64,000 bases of DNA from Streptomyces sp. MUM 203J (GCF_022414595.1 NZ_JADWYO010000001.1:335946-399945); one strand, 5' to 3'; positions 16,120 through 25,831 are shown, counted from the stretch's first letter. The notes: generated from the sequence alone by a model not told the origin. Program-made: numbers and translations.

Positions 16120-17482
16120 CGGTGACCGTCACCGTCGCGCCGGGCACCGCCCCCACCGCCACCCGGGTCGCCGCGCCCACCGCCGTACGGGACCGGGCGC
16201 GGGCGCCCGTCACCTCCACCCGCCAGCCGCGCGGGGCGGGCGGCAGGGACAGCTCCGTGACGCCGCGCCCGGCCCGGTACACGAGCCGGTACGAGCGCTG
16301 CCCGTGCCGCTCCTCCCGTACGGTGCCGGCCACCGCCTCCGCATAGGGCGCGGCGGTCCGCTCCTTGTTCGTACGGAACCGGCCCTCCCCGTCCACGGCG
16401 CAGTACCCGCCCCCGTAGCACCACACGTAGCCCGCCCAGCCGGAGCTGTAGCGGTTCAGTGAGGTGAGGGCGTCCTCGTAGAAACGGCCCATGTTGGGCA
16501 GGGAGTTGTTCAGCGGTCCCCACTCCCCGACCACCACCGGGACCTTGTACTCCTTCGGGTACGCGACGACCGCCGCCTCGTACGCCTCGATCCAGCGGGC
16601 ATCCGGGTCGTAGTCCGCGCCCGCCTCCATCGCCGTGTTGTAGAAGTGCGGGGCGTACACCACCCTGGGGTCCTCGATCCTCCCCAGCGCCGTCGGGACG
16701 CCCTCCCCCACGAGGGGGGTCGGCTCGACGAACAGCCAGGCGTCCTCGTCCACGGAGCGGACCGCCCGGGCGAGGCGGTTGTACATGGCGGTCAGCTGTC
16801 CCGACTCGATCCTGCGGGCCGCCTCCGGCAGTTCCTCGCCCGCGCGCAGCTCGCCCATGGGCTCGTTGATCAGGTCGTAGCCGAGCACGGCCGGGTGGTC
16901 GTCGAAGCGGTCGGCCAGCACCCGCCACATGGCCGCCTGGGCGCGGCGCAGGTCCTCGTCCTCGTACAGGTGGGTGAAGGCGCGCTGGACGGCGGGCTCG
17001 AAGTACTCGGAGAACCAGTCGTCGGGGTGCGGGGTGAAGGGCAGCCCGTCCGTGCGGGTGGCCCACTCCGGAATGCCGCGGTGTCCGAACGCGGGGCCGA
17101 AGACGTCCTGGTGGGCGTCGAGGACGACCCGGATGCGGTACCGGTGCGCCCAGCCCAGCACGCGCTCGATCCTGCGCAGGTACCGCTCGCTGTACTGACC
17201 GCGCCGGGGCTCCAGGTCGTCCCAGAAGACCAGCAGCCGGGCGAAGCCGAAGCCCTGCGCCCGCAGGTCGCGGAAGTGGCGCTCGGTGATGGCGGAGAGG
17301 GCGGCGTCACCGCGGTGGGTCTTGTCCTCGACGTTCCAGCCCCGCAGGGTGAGGACCCGGCCGCGGTGGTCGGTGAGGGGCGGTATGCCGGGTTCGGCGA
17401 CGGATGAGGGGGCGGGCGCGGGCGCGAGGCCCGCCGCCAGGAGAGCGGAGAGTGCTGCGGCGGCGCTGACGGCGGTACGCAT
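16106..17482 (-). CDS. Secreted glycoside hydrolase family 5 (endoglycoceramidase-like)
   Basis: A 458-residue secreted enzyme with a cleavable signal peptide (residues 1-29: MRT, hydrophobic Ala/Leu core, APAP). The (beta/alpha)8 GH5 domain shows the acid/base Glu207 in LINEPMG and the nucleophile Glu320 in VVVGEWG. The opening RGWNVEDKTHRGD and DAHQDVFG segments are those of the endoglycoceramidase/GH5_29-like branch rather than classic cellulases. The last ~90 residues form a beta-domain. ATG 17482 was chosen because GGAGG lies just upstream and the signal peptide begins there. The substrate is probably a glycolipid or beta-glucoside, but not decided by sequence alone. Confidence 0.88.
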   Translation of the reverse strand: MRTAVSAAAALSALLAAGLAPAPAPSSVAEPGIPPLTDHRGRVLTLRGWNVEDKTHRGDAALSAITERHFRDLRAQGFGFARLLVFWDDLEPRRGQYSERYLRRIERVLGWAHRYRIRVVLDAHQDVFGPAFGHRGIPEWATRTDGLPFTPHPDDWFSEYFEPAVQRAFTHLYEDEDLRRAQAAMWRVLADRFDDHPAVLGYDLINEPMGELRAGEELPEAARRIESGQLTAMYNRLARAVRSVDEDAWLFVEPTPLVGEGVPTALGRIEDPRVVYAPHFYNTAMEAGADYDPDARWIEAYEAAVVAYPKEYKVPVVVGEWGPLNNSLPNMGRFYEDALTSLNRYSSGWAGYVWCYGGGYCAVDGEGRFRTNKERTAAPYAEAVAGTVREERHGQRSYRLVYRAGRGVTELSLPPAPRGWRVEVTGARARSRTAVGAATRVAVGAVPGATVTVTVSRR

Positions 17483-17568
17483 GAGAAGACCTCCGGCACG
17501 GCGTGGACGCGACGCCGGAGATCCCATCAGCAGAACTGACGGCCCATCAAGAGCCGTGCGCCGGGAAC

Positions 17569-18537
17569 TCAGCCGGTCGGCTTGAGCACGACCTTCCCGA
17601 ACAGCTCGCCCGACTCCATCTTCTCGAAGCCCTGCCGCGCCCGGTCCAGCGGCAGCACCTCGTCGATCACCGGCCGGACGCCCGTCGTCGCACAGAAGGA
17701 CAGCAGGTCCTCCAGCTCGTCCTTGGAGCCCATGGTCGAGCCGACGACCCTCAGCTCCAGGAAGAAGATACGGGTCAGCTCTGCGTGCGACGGCCGGTCG
17801 CCGCTGGTGGCACCCGAGATGACCAGCGTGCCGCCGGGCCTCAGGGACTTGACGGAGTGCGACCAGGTGGCGGCGCCGACGGTCTCGATCACCGCGTCCA
17901 CGCGCTGCGGAAGCCGGGCGCCCGGCTCGAACGCGTCGACCGCTCCCAGCTCGACCGCCCGCTTGCGCTTGGCCTCGTCGCGGCTGGTGGCGAAGACCCG
18001 CAGCCCGGCGGCCTTGCCGAGCACGATCGCTGCGGTCGCGACACCGCCGCCCGCGCCCTGCACGAGGACCGAGTCCCCGGGCCGTACACCCGCGTTGGTG
18101 AAGAGCATCCGGTACGCCGTGAGCCAGGCGGTCGGCAGGCAGGCGGCCTCCTCGAAGCTGAGCTCACTCGGCTTCGGCAGCACGTTCCACGTCGGCACGG
18201 AGACCCGCTCCGCGAAGGTTCCCTGGTAGCGCTCGGTCAGGATGGAGCGGGGCTCGTGCGGCCCGACGCCGTGGCCGGTCTGGCCGATGACGGAGTGCAG
18301 GACGACCTCGTTGCCGTCCTCGTCGATCCCGGCGGCGTCGCAGCCGAGGATCATCGGCAGCTTGTCCTCGGCCAGGCCGACCCCGCGCAGGGACCACAGG
18401 TCGTGGTGGTTGAGGGAGGCGGCCCGGACCGTGACGGTGGTCCACCCGGGGCGCGCCTCGGGCTCGGGGCGGTCGCCCAGTTCGAGCCCGTCGAGGGGCT
18501 GGTCGCGGTCGATACGTGCGGCGTAGGCAGCGAACAT
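17569..18537 (-). CDS. Zinc-type quinone oxidoreductase / alcohol dehydrogenase-like protein
   Basis: A 322-residue MDR-superfamily reductase. The N-terminal GroES-like domain has NHHDLWSLRG and GCDAAGI. A Rossmann NADPH site follows (VLVQGAGGGVATAAIVLGK). The catalytic-zinc cysteine ligands of true alcohol dehydrogenases are not visible, so a quinone- or enone-reducing role is more likely. ATG 18537 begins the family homology (MFAAYAARIDRD). It lies 70 bp downstream of the PhoD gene in the same direction, but a strong hairpin separates them. Confidence 0.85.
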   Translation of the reverse strand: MFAAYAARIDRDQPLDGLELGDRPEPEARPGWTTVTVRAASLNHHDLWSLRGVGLAEDKLPMILGCDAAGIDEDGNEVVLHSVIGQTGHGVGPHEPRSILTERYQGTFAERVSVPTWNVLPKPSELSFEEAACLPTAWLTAYRMLFTNAGVRPGDSVLVQGAGGGVATAAIVLGKAAGLRVFATSRDEAKRKRAVELGAVDAFEPGARLPQRVDAVIETVGAATWSHSVKSLRPGGTLVISGATSGDRPSHAELTRIFFLELRVVGSTMGSKDELEDLLSFCATTGVRPVIDEVLPLDRARQGFEKMESGELFGKVVLKPTG

Positions 18538-18555
18538 GGCCCTGACCCTAGGTCG

Positions 18556-18586
18556 CACCGGTGTGTGGCGGAACCACACACCGGTG
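18556..18586. terminator. 13-bp perfect hairpin between phoD and oxidoreductase
   Basis: Arms CACCGGTGTGTGG (18556-18568) and CCACACACCGGTG (18574-18586) are perfect with a 5-nt loop. The position directly after the PhoD stop fits a terminator. It is also just upstream of the next gene's start, so a protein-binding operator is an alternative. Confidence 0.7.
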
Positions 18587-18607
18587 TGACGCGCGTCCCG
18601 CCTGCCG

Positions 18608-20179
18608 CTACGCGTCCCTGCGCCACTGGGCGGGCGAGTTCCTCGTCGCCGGGTCCTCGTACGAGCCCGCCCGGCCCCGGTCCACGTGGAAGGTGGTCAG
18701 GGTGGTCACGGGCGACCGCGGGTCCTGCCGGTCGGCCACGACCCGCATATGGGTGCTGAACCGTTCCGGCGTCACCTCGTACACGTCGTAGCCGTACCGG
18801 TTGCCCTCGAAGTACTTGAGGTGCGGGTTGGCGCGGCCCATGACGGGCCCGTTGGCGGCGTTCCAGGAGGCGGAGTAGGCGGAGGAGGACACCGAGTGGG
18901 CGGTGAACTCGGTGCCGACGACGGGCGAGGAGGGATCGTCGAAGTCGGGCCGGATGTCGTCGACGAAGGCGGAGTGCCAGTCGCCGGTGATGACGACGAG
19001 GTCCTCGAGGGCGCTGTCGTGGACGTGGGTGAGGACCTCCTTCCGCTCCGCGAGGAAGCCGTCCCACTGGTCCGTGAACATGTACCGGCCGCCCGGGGAG
19101 GCACGCAGCTGGCTGAGCATGATGGAGTTCGCCCACACATGCCAGGTGTCGGGCGCCCGGCTGACGCCCTGCTTGAGCCAGGCCTTCTGCTCGGCGCCCA
19201 GGATGGTCCCTTCGGCGAGGTTCTGCGCGGAACGGTGGGAGCGCAGGTCCAGGACCGTCAGCTCCAGCAGGTCGCCCCAGGTGCGGCGGCGGTGGATGAC
19301 GGGATCGGGCAGCGCGGACTCCAGGGCGCCGGGGGTGCCGTCGCGGTGCGGCATGTGCTCGAACCAGGCCTGGTAGGCGGCGGCGCGGCGGTGCAGGAGG
19401 GGCGCGCCCATGCCCGCGCTGCTGTAGTCGTTGACGACCTCGTGGTCGTCCCAGGTGAGGAACCACGGGTGCGCGGCGTGCGCCTCGCGCAGGGAGCGGT
19501 CGCCCTTGTAGAGGGCGTGGCGCCTGCGGTAGTCCGCGACGGTGTGCGGGTCGGGGGTGTTGTGGTCGCGGGGGCCGCTGCCGCCGGGCCCGCCCTCGTA
19601 GATGTAGTCCCCGAGGTGGACGACGAAGTCGAGGTCCTCTCGGGCGATGGCGCGGTGGGCGGCGTAGTGGCCGGAAGCGAAGTGCTGGCAGTTGGCGGAG
19701 GCGAAGCGGACGGACGGCACGGGCCCGGCCGGCGCGGTCCTGGTACGGCCGGTGCGGCTGGTGGCGCCGAGGGCGCGGAAGGCGTACCAGTAGGCACGTC
19801 CCGGGGTGAGGCCGTGGACCGGGACGTGGACGCTGTGGCCGAGGGTGGCCGAGGCGGGATGGGTGCCGCGCGCGACGACGCGGGACAGGGCGGGGTCCTC
19901 GGCCAGGGTCCACTCCACCTCGACGATCTCCGGCAGCCCCTGCTCGGTGACGTCCCCGAACGGCTCGGGGGCGAGGCGGGTCCACAGGACGACGCTGGTG
20001 GGCTGCGGGTCGCCGGACCCGACGCCGAGGGTGAACGGTGCGGGGTCGTAGTCGGCGCCCAGCGTCTCGGCGGCCTCGCGGGCCTGCGCGGGTGAGAGCC
20101 CGGCGGCGAGCGGCCAGACCAGGTTGAGGGCTCCGGCGGCACCGGCCGCCTTCAGCAGGTCACGTCGGTCGAGGCTCAC
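18608..20179 (-). CDS. phoD: Alkaline phosphatase D (PhoD), Tat-exported
   Basis: A 523-residue secreted phosphatase/phosphodiesterase that releases phosphate from organic esters outside the cell. It opens with a Tat signal (LDRRDLLKAAG, Arg5-Arg6) and a hydrophobic segment ending before about residue 35. Next are the PhoD N-terminal beta-domain and the metal site motifs: SANCQ, VHLGDYIYEGG, TWDDHEVVNDY and ITGDWHSAFV. PhoD enzymes use Fe3+ and Ca2+. Its ATG overlaps the stop of the gene before it by 4 bp. PhoD genes in Streptomyces are usually under PhoP control, but I did not find a clear PHO box. Confidence 0.93.
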   Translation of the reverse strand: MSLDRRDLLKAAGAAGALNLVWPLAAGLSPAQAREAAETLGADYDPAPFTLGVGSGDPQPTSVVLWTRLAPEPFGDVTEQGLPEIVEVEWTLAEDPALSRVVARGTHPASATLGHSVHVPVHGLTPGRAYWYAFRALGATSRTGRTRTAPAGPVPSVRFASANCQHFASGHYAAHRAIAREDLDFVVHLGDYIYEGGPGGSGPRDHNTPDPHTVADYRRRHALYKGDRSLREAHAAHPWFLTWDDHEVVNDYSSAGMGAPLLHRRAAAYQAWFEHMPHRDGTPGALESALPDPVIHRRRTWGDLLELTVLDLRSHRSAQNLAEGTILGAEQKAWLKQGVSRAPDTWHVWANSIMLSQLRASPGGRYMFTDQWDGFLAERKEVLTHVHDSALEDLVVITGDWHSAFVDDIRPDFDDPSSPVVGTEFTAHSVSSSAYSASWNAANGPVMGRANPHLKYFEGNRYGYDVYEVTPERFSTHMRVVADRQDPRSPVTTLTTFHVDRGRAGSYEDPATRNSPAQWRRDA

Positions 20180-20757
20180 TGGGCGCTCCCGGCGGCGGTC
20201 GAGGCGAGGCTGAGGCTGATCTGGTCGGCGTACCCGTCATTGGAGGTACCACCGCTGCGGGTGAGCACGAGCAGCACACGCGCGGTGCGGGAGCCGGGCG
20301 GGACGGCGGCGGCGGCGGAACGTTCCACCAGGCCGGTCCGCCCGCGCCGCTCCCCGGCGGTGACGGGCCCGAGCACGCTCAGCGCGAGCGGGGTGCCGCG
20401 ACCGTCCCGGAACTCGACGGACAGCCGGGCGCCGTCCTCCTGCGCCGCGTAGCCACCGAGCCAGGCGGTGACGGCGTACCGGACGCGCCGCGCGTCGACG
20501 GCGGCGTGCCCGGTGGCGCCGCCCTCCGGCAGGGCGACGTCCTGGACCAGCACGGTCCTGGCGGAGTTCCCGCCCCCGAAGAACCTGCTGCCGCGCGGGG
20601 TCGGGCCGGGGTCCTTGGGCCCCGGATACCCGCCGCCGTGGCTGTACGCGATGAGCGCGGGCGCCCCTTGCAGGACGCGCCAGCCGGTGACGGCGGCGAC
20701 GGGCTCAGGCGTCCCGCCCGGACCGGTCTCGGCGTCCCCGTTCACGACCAGATTCAC
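20176..20757 (-). CDS. Conserved hypothetical, carbohydrate-binding-like fold, phoD partner
   Basis: A 193-residue protein beginning NLVVNGDAETG, a sequence common at the start of galactose-binding-like (jelly-roll) domains. A long beta-rich region follows, ending in TSNDGYADQISLSL, the usual last strand of such folds. No signal peptide is visible from the ATG at 20757. The gene is coupled to phoD by a 4-bp overlap. I infer a binding partner or helper of the phosphatase. The missing export signal is odd if it works outside the cell; the start could be misplaced, but no better one was seen. Confidence 0.7.
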   Translation of the reverse strand: MNLVVNGDAETGPGGTPEPVAAVTGWRVLQGAPALIAYSHGGGYPGPKDPGPTPRGSRFFGGGNSARTVLVQDVALPEGGATGHAAVDARRVRYAVTAWLGGYAAQEDGARLSVEFRDGRGTPLALSVLGPVTAGERRGRTGLVERSAAAAVPPGSRTARVLLVLTRSGGTSNDGYADQISLSLASTAAGSAQ

Positions 20758-20837
20758 ACGCGCCTCCCGAGTCGGTGGGTGGTGGGGCGTGCGTATGGGA
20801 CCAGCCGGGGGTGAACAGCGGACGGCGGAACCACCAA

Positions 20838-20909
20838 TTCAGCCCGTCGGGCGCGCGAGGACGAGCACCGGCGGACACCTCCCCGGCCCGCGCGGCGTTT
20901 GAGGACGGG
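20838..20909. repeat. Two copies of a Streptomyces intergenic repeat (337-bp gene-free stretch)
   Basis: The gap 20758-21094 has no credible gene. It holds two degenerate copies of a motif common between Streptomyces genes, of the form AGCCCGTCGGGCG-N-GAGGACGAG. Copy one spans 20838-20865 and copy two 20885-20909. They are GC-rich and could fold weakly. The rest of the gap is unremarkable GC-rich sequence. Confidence 0.5.
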
Positions 20910-21094
20910 CGCCGTTCAGGCGCGACTGTAGGGACCCGGGGCCCACTCACGGCGGAGCCGCATTCCGGCACAGCCGGGACAGGGGAGGCGGAGAACCCGT
21001 CGGGGGCCTCCTGCCCCCGACGCACCCGGGCCGCGCCGCGCCCCCGCCAGGGGGCACGACACGGCCCGGTCAGTCTGCCGTCAGGCGCCGGGTG

Positions 21095-22342
21095 TCAGCG
21101 CCGGGCGACACCCTCCGCCCGCGCCGCCGCCGCGACCGCCGCAGTCACCGCCGGGGCGACCCGCTCGTCGAACGGCGACGGGATCACGTAGTCCGCGGCG
21201 AGCTGCTCACCCACCACGTCGGCCAGCGCGTTCGCCGCCGCGATCTTCATCCCCTCCGTGATCCGGGAGGCCCGCACCTGCAGCGCACCCGCGAAGATCC
21301 CGGGGAACGCCAGCACGTTGTTGATCTGGTTCGGGAAGTCGGACCGCCCGGTCGCGACGACCGCCGCGTACTTGTGGGCGATGTCCGGGTGCACCTCGGG
21401 GTTCGGGTTCGCCATGGCGAACACGAACGCGTCCGGCGCCATCGACGCGACCGCCGGCTCCGGGACCGTACCGCCGGAGACGCCGATGAACACGTCTGCC
21501 CCGGCCAGCGCGGACTCCAGGGAGCCGGACAGCCCGGCCTTGTTGGTGATCTCGGCCAGCTCCCGCTTGACCGGCGTCAGGTCGTCCCGGTCCCGGCTGA
21601 CGATGCCCTTGCGGTCCGAGACCGCCACGTCGCCGATACCGGCCTCCAGCAGGAACCGCGCGATGGCCGCACCGGCCGCGCCCGCGCCGGAGATGACGGC
21701 GCGCAGGTCCCCGAGGGTCCGGCCGGTCAGCTTCGCGGCGTTGCGCAGCGCGGCGAGCGTGACGATCGCCGTGCCGTGCTGGTCGTCGTGGAAGACCGGG
21801 ATGTCGAGCCGCTCCTGGAGCTTCCGCTCGATCTCGAAGCACCGGGGCGCCGAGATGTCCTCCAGGTTCACGCCGCCGAAGGACGGGGCGAGCCGGACGA
21901 CGGTGTCGACGATCTCGTCGGCGTCGGTGGTGGCGAGCGCGATGGGCACCGCGTCCACGCCGCCGAACTGCTTGAACAGGATGGCCTTGCCCTCCATCAC
22001 GGGGAGGGAGGCCTCGGGCCCGATGTCACCGAGGCCCAGCACCGCCGTGCCGTCCGTGACGACGGCGACGACCTGGGACTTCCAGGTGTAGTCGTGGACG
22101 AGTTCGGGCTGCTCCGCGATCGCGCTGCACACCTTGGCGACACCGGGGGTGTACGCGAGGGACAGGTCGTCCTTGTCACGGACGGGGACGGTGGCCTGCA
22201 CCGCCATCTTGCCGCCCCGGTGGAGGGCGAACGCCGGATCGAAGGGCTCGTCGGAAGCGTGCTGCGTACCGCCGTCGGCGTCGGTGTCCGTGCCGGTCCG
22301 GGTATCGCTGTCGCTGCGAGGGTTGACGATCTCCGCTGCCAT
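21095..22342 (-). CDS. NAD(P)-dependent malic enzyme
   Basis: A 415-residue malic enzyme that oxidatively decarboxylates malate to pyruvate and CO2, linking the TCA cycle to pyruvate and reducing power. Motifs include SLAYTPGVAKVC (malate/metal region), VFHDDQHGTA, the nucleotide-binding GAGAAGAAIARFL, and AMANPNPEVHPD. The length fits the short bacterial malic enzymes. ATG 22342 has an AGGGG Shine-Dalgarno upstream, and the frame before it is not protein-like. The first 35 residues are an Asp/Thr-rich, probably disordered extension. Confidence 0.93.
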   Translation of the reverse strand: MAAEIVNPRSDSDTRTGTDTDADGGTQHASDEPFDPAFALHRGGKMAVQATVPVRDKDDLSLAYTPGVAKVCSAIAEQPELVHDYTWKSQVVAVVTDGTAVLGLGDIGPEASLPVMEGKAILFKQFGGVDAVPIALATTDADEIVDTVVRLAPSFGGVNLEDISAPRCFEIERKLQERLDIPVFHDDQHGTAIVTLAALRNAAKLTGRTLGDLRAVISGAGAAGAAIARFLLEAGIGDVAVSDRKGIVSRDRDDLTPVKRELAEITNKAGLSGSLESALAGADVFIGVSGGTVPEPAVASMAPDAFVFAMANPNPEVHPDIAHKYAAVVATGRSDFPNQINNVLAFPGIFAGALQVRASRITEGMKIAAANALADVVGEQLAADYVIPSPFDERVAPAVTAAVAAAARAEGVARR

Positions 22343-22981
22343 ATTGGGTTGACCCCTTAAGTCTTCATCGTTTGAGGGTTGCCACTCCTGGTTGAGGAGG
22401 GGTGGGGAGGCACCGCCTACGTGCCCTGCGCCGAACGGTTGGCCCGTCCCGGCAGGGATGGATACGTACGCGCGGGCGCGCCGCACAACGCGCCCTGAGC
22501 CCCGGATGAGGGGTGTAAGGATCCTTCTTACCTGAAGGAGGCCACCGCAGACGAGTCGGTTTCCCGCGTTCCTGCCCCGCCGGGGCACGGGAGCGGCGTG
22601 CGGCGCCCCACCGGGACGCCGCCACACGGTCACGCAGCGTGCACAACGACGGGGTAACAAGACGCCATCACCGTGACGTGACTCATAGGCGAATATCTGG
22701 ACAAGTCGGCAGTACGTCTGGATTGCGGCCGTAATCGTGTCCGGATGGCGAGATCCACCGGAGATTTTCCGGCCCTTCCACCCGGCCTCCGCAGAAGGTT
22801 CGGCCCACAGGCACGGCGTCGTTGAGGTTCGGGGGTCACCCGTTACCCGATTTTGACATGCTGAGCCCCTTGTTACGGGTGGTCCGAATGGCAAGATGCC
22901 CTAATCACACGAGGTCGCGACACCCGAAGGTGCGTGCCCGACCCCATTGGCATTCCTTTCACCCGCCGGAGGAAACCGACC
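22343..22981. promoter_or_regulatory. 639-bp divergent intergenic region, malic enzyme / ABC transporter
   Basis: No gene is credible here. Nested inverted repeats lie at 22515-22531: the palindrome AAGGATCCTT (22517-22526) inside GTAAG...CTTAC arms. Nearer the ABC gene there is a consensus -35 TTGACA (22853-22858) without a well-spaced -10, and an alternative TTGTTA (22870-22875) with CAAGAT (22892-22897) at a 16-nt spacing. GGAGG at 22968-22972 is the ribosome-binding site of the solute-binding protein gene. Confidence 0.45.
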
Positions 22982-23950
22982 ATGACCGCAAGCACCACCC
23001 GCCGCTCGATCGCCGCGAAGACCCGGACGCTGCGGACGTCCCGGACCGCCGTGCTCGCAGCGACCGCGGTCGCCGGCGCCATGCTGCTCACCGCGTGTGG
23101 CGACCAGACGAACGACGCCGGGACGAAGGAGAAGGACACCGGGACGAAGGCGTCCGCCGCTCCTCTGGCCGACAAGCTGCCGAAGGAGATCCTCGACAAG
23201 GGCGTCATCACGGTCGGTTCGGACATCGCGTACGCGCCGATGGAGTTCATGGACGAGAACAACCAGCCCGCCGGTGTGGACGTGGACCTCGGCAAGGAGC
23301 TGGGCAAGGTCCTCGGCGTGGAGTTCAAGTTCCAGAACGCCACCTTCGACCAGCTCGTCCTGGGCATGAACAACAACCGGCACGACGTCGTCATGTCCTC
23401 CATGACGGACACCAAGGAGCGCCAGCAGGGCGCCACCGAGGACGCCAAGGGCGGCGCGGACTTCGTCAACTACTTCAAGGCCGGCTCCGCGATCCTGACC
23501 CAGAAGGGCAACCCCAAGGAGATCGGCGGCCTCGACGACCTCTGCGGCCTCACCGTCGCCGCCCAGCGCGGCACGGCCAACGAGGAGCTGCTGAAGGACC
23601 AGCAGAAGAAGTGCGGCGACAAGAAGATCAAGGAGTTCATCTCCGACCAGGACACCGACTCCATCACCCAGCTCCAGACCAAGCGCGCCGACGCCGTGAT
23701 CACGGACTTCCCGGTGGCGCTGTACAACGAGCTGGAGGCCGGCGGCGGCAAGCTGTTCGAGGTCGTGGGCGACCAGATCGACGCCGCGCCGTACGGCATC
23801 GCGGTCAGCAAGAAGAACCCCGAGCTGCGCGACGCCATCCAGGCCGCCGTCCAGAAGATCATCGACGACGGCACCTACGGCGAGGTGCTGAAGAAGTGGA
23901 AGGCTGAGTCCGGCGCCATCGAGAAGGCCACGGTCAACGCAGGCCAGTGA
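22982..23950 (+). CDS. Amino-acid ABC transporter substrate-binding lipoprotein
   Basis: A 322-residue periplasmic-binding-type lipoprotein anchored outside the membrane. The signal peptide ends in the lipobox LLTAC with Cys39. The mature protein is a family 3 (polar amino acid) solute-binding fold: VITVGSDIAYAPMEF near its start, then VDVDLGKELGKVLG and DAVITDFPVALYNE. It is the first gene of a three-gene importer with the permease 40 bp downstream. The ligand is probably a polar or charged amino acid; the exact one cannot be read from sequence. ATG 22982 follows GGAGGAAA. Confidence 0.93.
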   Translation: MTASTTRRSIAAKTRTLRTSRTAVLAATAVAGAMLLTACGDQTNDAGTKEKDTGTKASAAPLADKLPKEILDKGVITVGSDIAYAPMEFMDENNQPAGVDVDLGKELGKVLGVEFKFQNATFDQLVLGMNNNRHDVVMSSMTDTKERQQGATEDAKGGADFVNYFKAGSAILTQKGNPKEIGGLDDLCGLTVAAQRGTANEELLKDQQKKCGDKKIKEFISDQDTDSITQLQTKRADAVITDFPVALYNELEAGGGKLFEVVGDQIDAAPYGIAVSKKNPELRDAIQAAVQKIIDDGTYGEVLKKWKAESGAIEKATVNAGQ

Positions 23951-23990
23951 GGCGCCACCGCTCGACCCCTTCACCACGTAAGGCAACTCC

Positions 23991-25001
23991 GTGACTGACC
24001 CCCTCAAGAAGGACTCCGCCGCCGGTTCAGAGGCCGGCGGCGGGGACTCCGCCCCTGGGGACTCCCAGGACGCTGGAACCGTCTCCGTCTCCAAGGAACC
24101 GGCCGCGCCGGAATCCATCAAGGCCATCCCCGTCCGCCACTACGGCCGCTGGATCGGCAGCGTCGTCGTCCTGGTGCTGGTCGCCCTGCTGGTGAACGCG
24201 TTCGCGAACGCGCAGATCCAGTGGAGCGTGGTCGGCGAACAGATCACCAACGGCACCTTCGCCTGGGGTGCCTGGGAGACCCTGAAGATCACCATCTTCT
24301 CGATGCTGATCGGTGTGGTCCTCGGCACGATCCTCGCCGTGATGCGGCTGTCCCCGAACTGGGTGCTGTCGTCGGTGGCCTGGGCGTACATCTGGTTCTT
24401 CCGCGGCACACCGGTGATCGTCCAGATCCTGCTGTGGTTCAACCTGTCCCTGATCTTCGAGGTCCTGAACCTCGGGTTCATCTACAAGAACGAGATGAAC
24501 GAGGTCATGACGCCCTTCGTGGCGGCGCTCCTCGCGCTGGGCCTCAACGAGGCCGCGTACATGGCCGAGATCTGCCGGGCGGGCATCCAGTCGGTCGACC
24601 AGGGCCAGACCGAGGCGGCACACGCGCTCGGCATGAAGGGCAGCAAGACCATGCGGCGGATCGTGCTGCCGCAGGCGATGCGGGTGATCATCCCGCCGAC
24701 CGGCAACGAGTTCATCAACATGCTGAAGACCTCGTCGCTGGCGTTCGCCATCGGCTACGGCGAGCTGTTCCTCCGGGGCCGCGAGTTCGGCTCGCGTACG
24801 CTGGCCATCATGGAGGGCTACATCGTCGTCTCCCTCTGGTACCTGGCGCTGACCACGATCTTCAGCATCGGCCAGTACTACCTGGAGCGGTACTACGCCC
24901 GCGGTTCCAACCGCGCCCTCCCGAAGACACCGCTGCAGCGGATCAAGACACATCTCACCACCTTCCGTGTGCGCAGCGAGGCCGAAGGGACAAGCGCATG
25001 A
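23991..25001 (+). CDS. Amino-acid ABC transporter permease
   Basis: A 336-residue inner-membrane permease of the His/Glu family. About 55 residues of Ser/Gly-rich cytoplasmic N-terminus precede the membrane region ([14 protein letters not shown] and further helices). The cytoplasmic coupling loop is intact: [21 protein letters not shown]. The start is GTG 23991. Its TGA overlaps the ATG of the ATPase (ATGA, 24998-25001), so the subunits are made together. A single permease gene implies a homodimer. Confidence 0.93.
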   Translation: MTDPLKKDSAAGSEAGGGDSAPGDSQDAGTVSVSKEPAAPESIKAIPVRHYGRWIGSVVVLVLVALLVNAFANAQIQWSVVGEQITNGTFAWGAWETLKITIFSMLIGVVLGTILAVMRLSPNWVLSSVAWAYIWFFRGTPVIVQILLWFNLSLIFEVLNLGFIYKNEMNEVMTPFVAALLALGLNEAAYMAEICRAGIQSVDQGQTEAAHALGMKGSKTMRRIVLPQAMRVIIPPTGNEFINMLKTSSLAFAIGYGELFLRGREFGSRTLAIMEGYIVVSLWYLALTTIFSIGQYYLERYYARGSNRALPKTPLQRIKTHLTTFRVRSEAEGTSA

Positions 25002-25774
25002 GTTCCACGACCGGCCACCCCATGGTGAAGGCCGAGGGCGTCCACAAGTCCTTCGGCCCGGCTCACATCCTCAGGGGCATCGACCTCGAGGTGCAGAACG
25101 GCGAGGTGTTCTGCCTCGTCGGCCCGTCCGGCTCCGGCAAGTCGACGTTCCTGCGCTGCATCAACCACCTGGAGCAGATCAGCGCCGGACGGCTCTACGT
25201 CGACGGCGAGCTGGTCGGCTACCGCCAGAAGGGCGACAAGCTCTACGAGCTGAAGGACAGCGAGGTCGCGCTGAAGCGGCGGGACATCGGCATGGTGTTC
25301 CAGCGCTTCAACCTGTTCCCGCACATGACGGCCGTCGAGAACGTCATGGAGGCGCCGGTCCAGGTCAAGCGGGTCTCCAAGTCGGAGGCCAGGCTCCAGG
25401 CGCTGGAGCTGCTGAACAAGGTGGGTCTGGCCGACCGGGCCACGCACTACCCGTCGCAGCTCTCCGGCGGCCAGCAGCAGCGGGTCGCGATCGCCCGGGC
25501 GCTGGCGATGGAGCCGAAGCTGATGCTGTTCGACGAGCCCACCTCGGCGCTGGACCCGGAGCTGGTCGGTGACGTCCTGGACGTCATGCGGGACCTGGCC
25601 GAGTCGGGCATGACGATGGTGGTCGTCACGCACGAGATGGGCTTCGCCCGCGAGGTCGGTGACTCGCTGGTGTTCATGGACGGCGGCGTGGTCGTCGAGT
25701 CCGGCAACCCGCGGGACGTCCTGACGGACCCGCAGCACGAGCGGACGAAGGCGTTCCTGTCCAAGGTGCTGTGA
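24998..25774 (+). CDS. Amino-acid ABC transporter ATP-binding protein
   Basis: A 258-residue ABC ATPase that powers the importer. All motifs are present: Walker [11 protein letters not shown]-loop ([10 protein letters not shown]), signature LSGGQQQR, Walker [13 protein letters not shown] and the switch histidine in VVTHEMGF. The start ATG 24998 overlaps the permease stop. The gene ends 20 bp before a strong hairpin, which closes the operon. Confidence 0.95.
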   Translation: MSSTTGHPMVKAEGVHKSFGPAHILRGIDLEVQNGEVFCLVGPSGSGKSTFLRCINHLEQISAGRLYVDGELVGYRQKGDKLYELKDSEVALKRRDIGMVFQRFNLFPHMTAVENVMEAPVQVKRVSKSEARLQALELLNKVGLADRATHYPSQLSGGQQQRVAIARALAMEPKLMLFDEPTSALDPELVGDVLDVMRDLAESGMTMVVVTHEMGFAREVGDSLVFMDGGVVVESGNPRDVLTDPQHERTKAFLSKVL

Positions 25775-25794
25775 TCTCGGGGATCTCACGCAGG

Positions 25795-25831
25795 AGGGGC
25801 GGTACGGGTGGTTCGCACCCGTACCGCCCCT
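25795..25831. terminator. 16-bp perfect hairpin terminator
   Basis: Arms 25795-25810 and 25816-25831 pair perfectly (AGGGGCGGTACGGGTG and its complement) with a GTTCG loop. It lies between the ABC operon (+) and the methyltransferase gene (-), so it probably works in both directions. Confidence 0.9.

Noticed and set aside
20887..20909. Possible CRISPR-like array from the repeated GAGGACG motifs
   Set aside because: Only two degenerate copies exist, without regular spacers. They match a dispersed Streptomyces intergenic motif.
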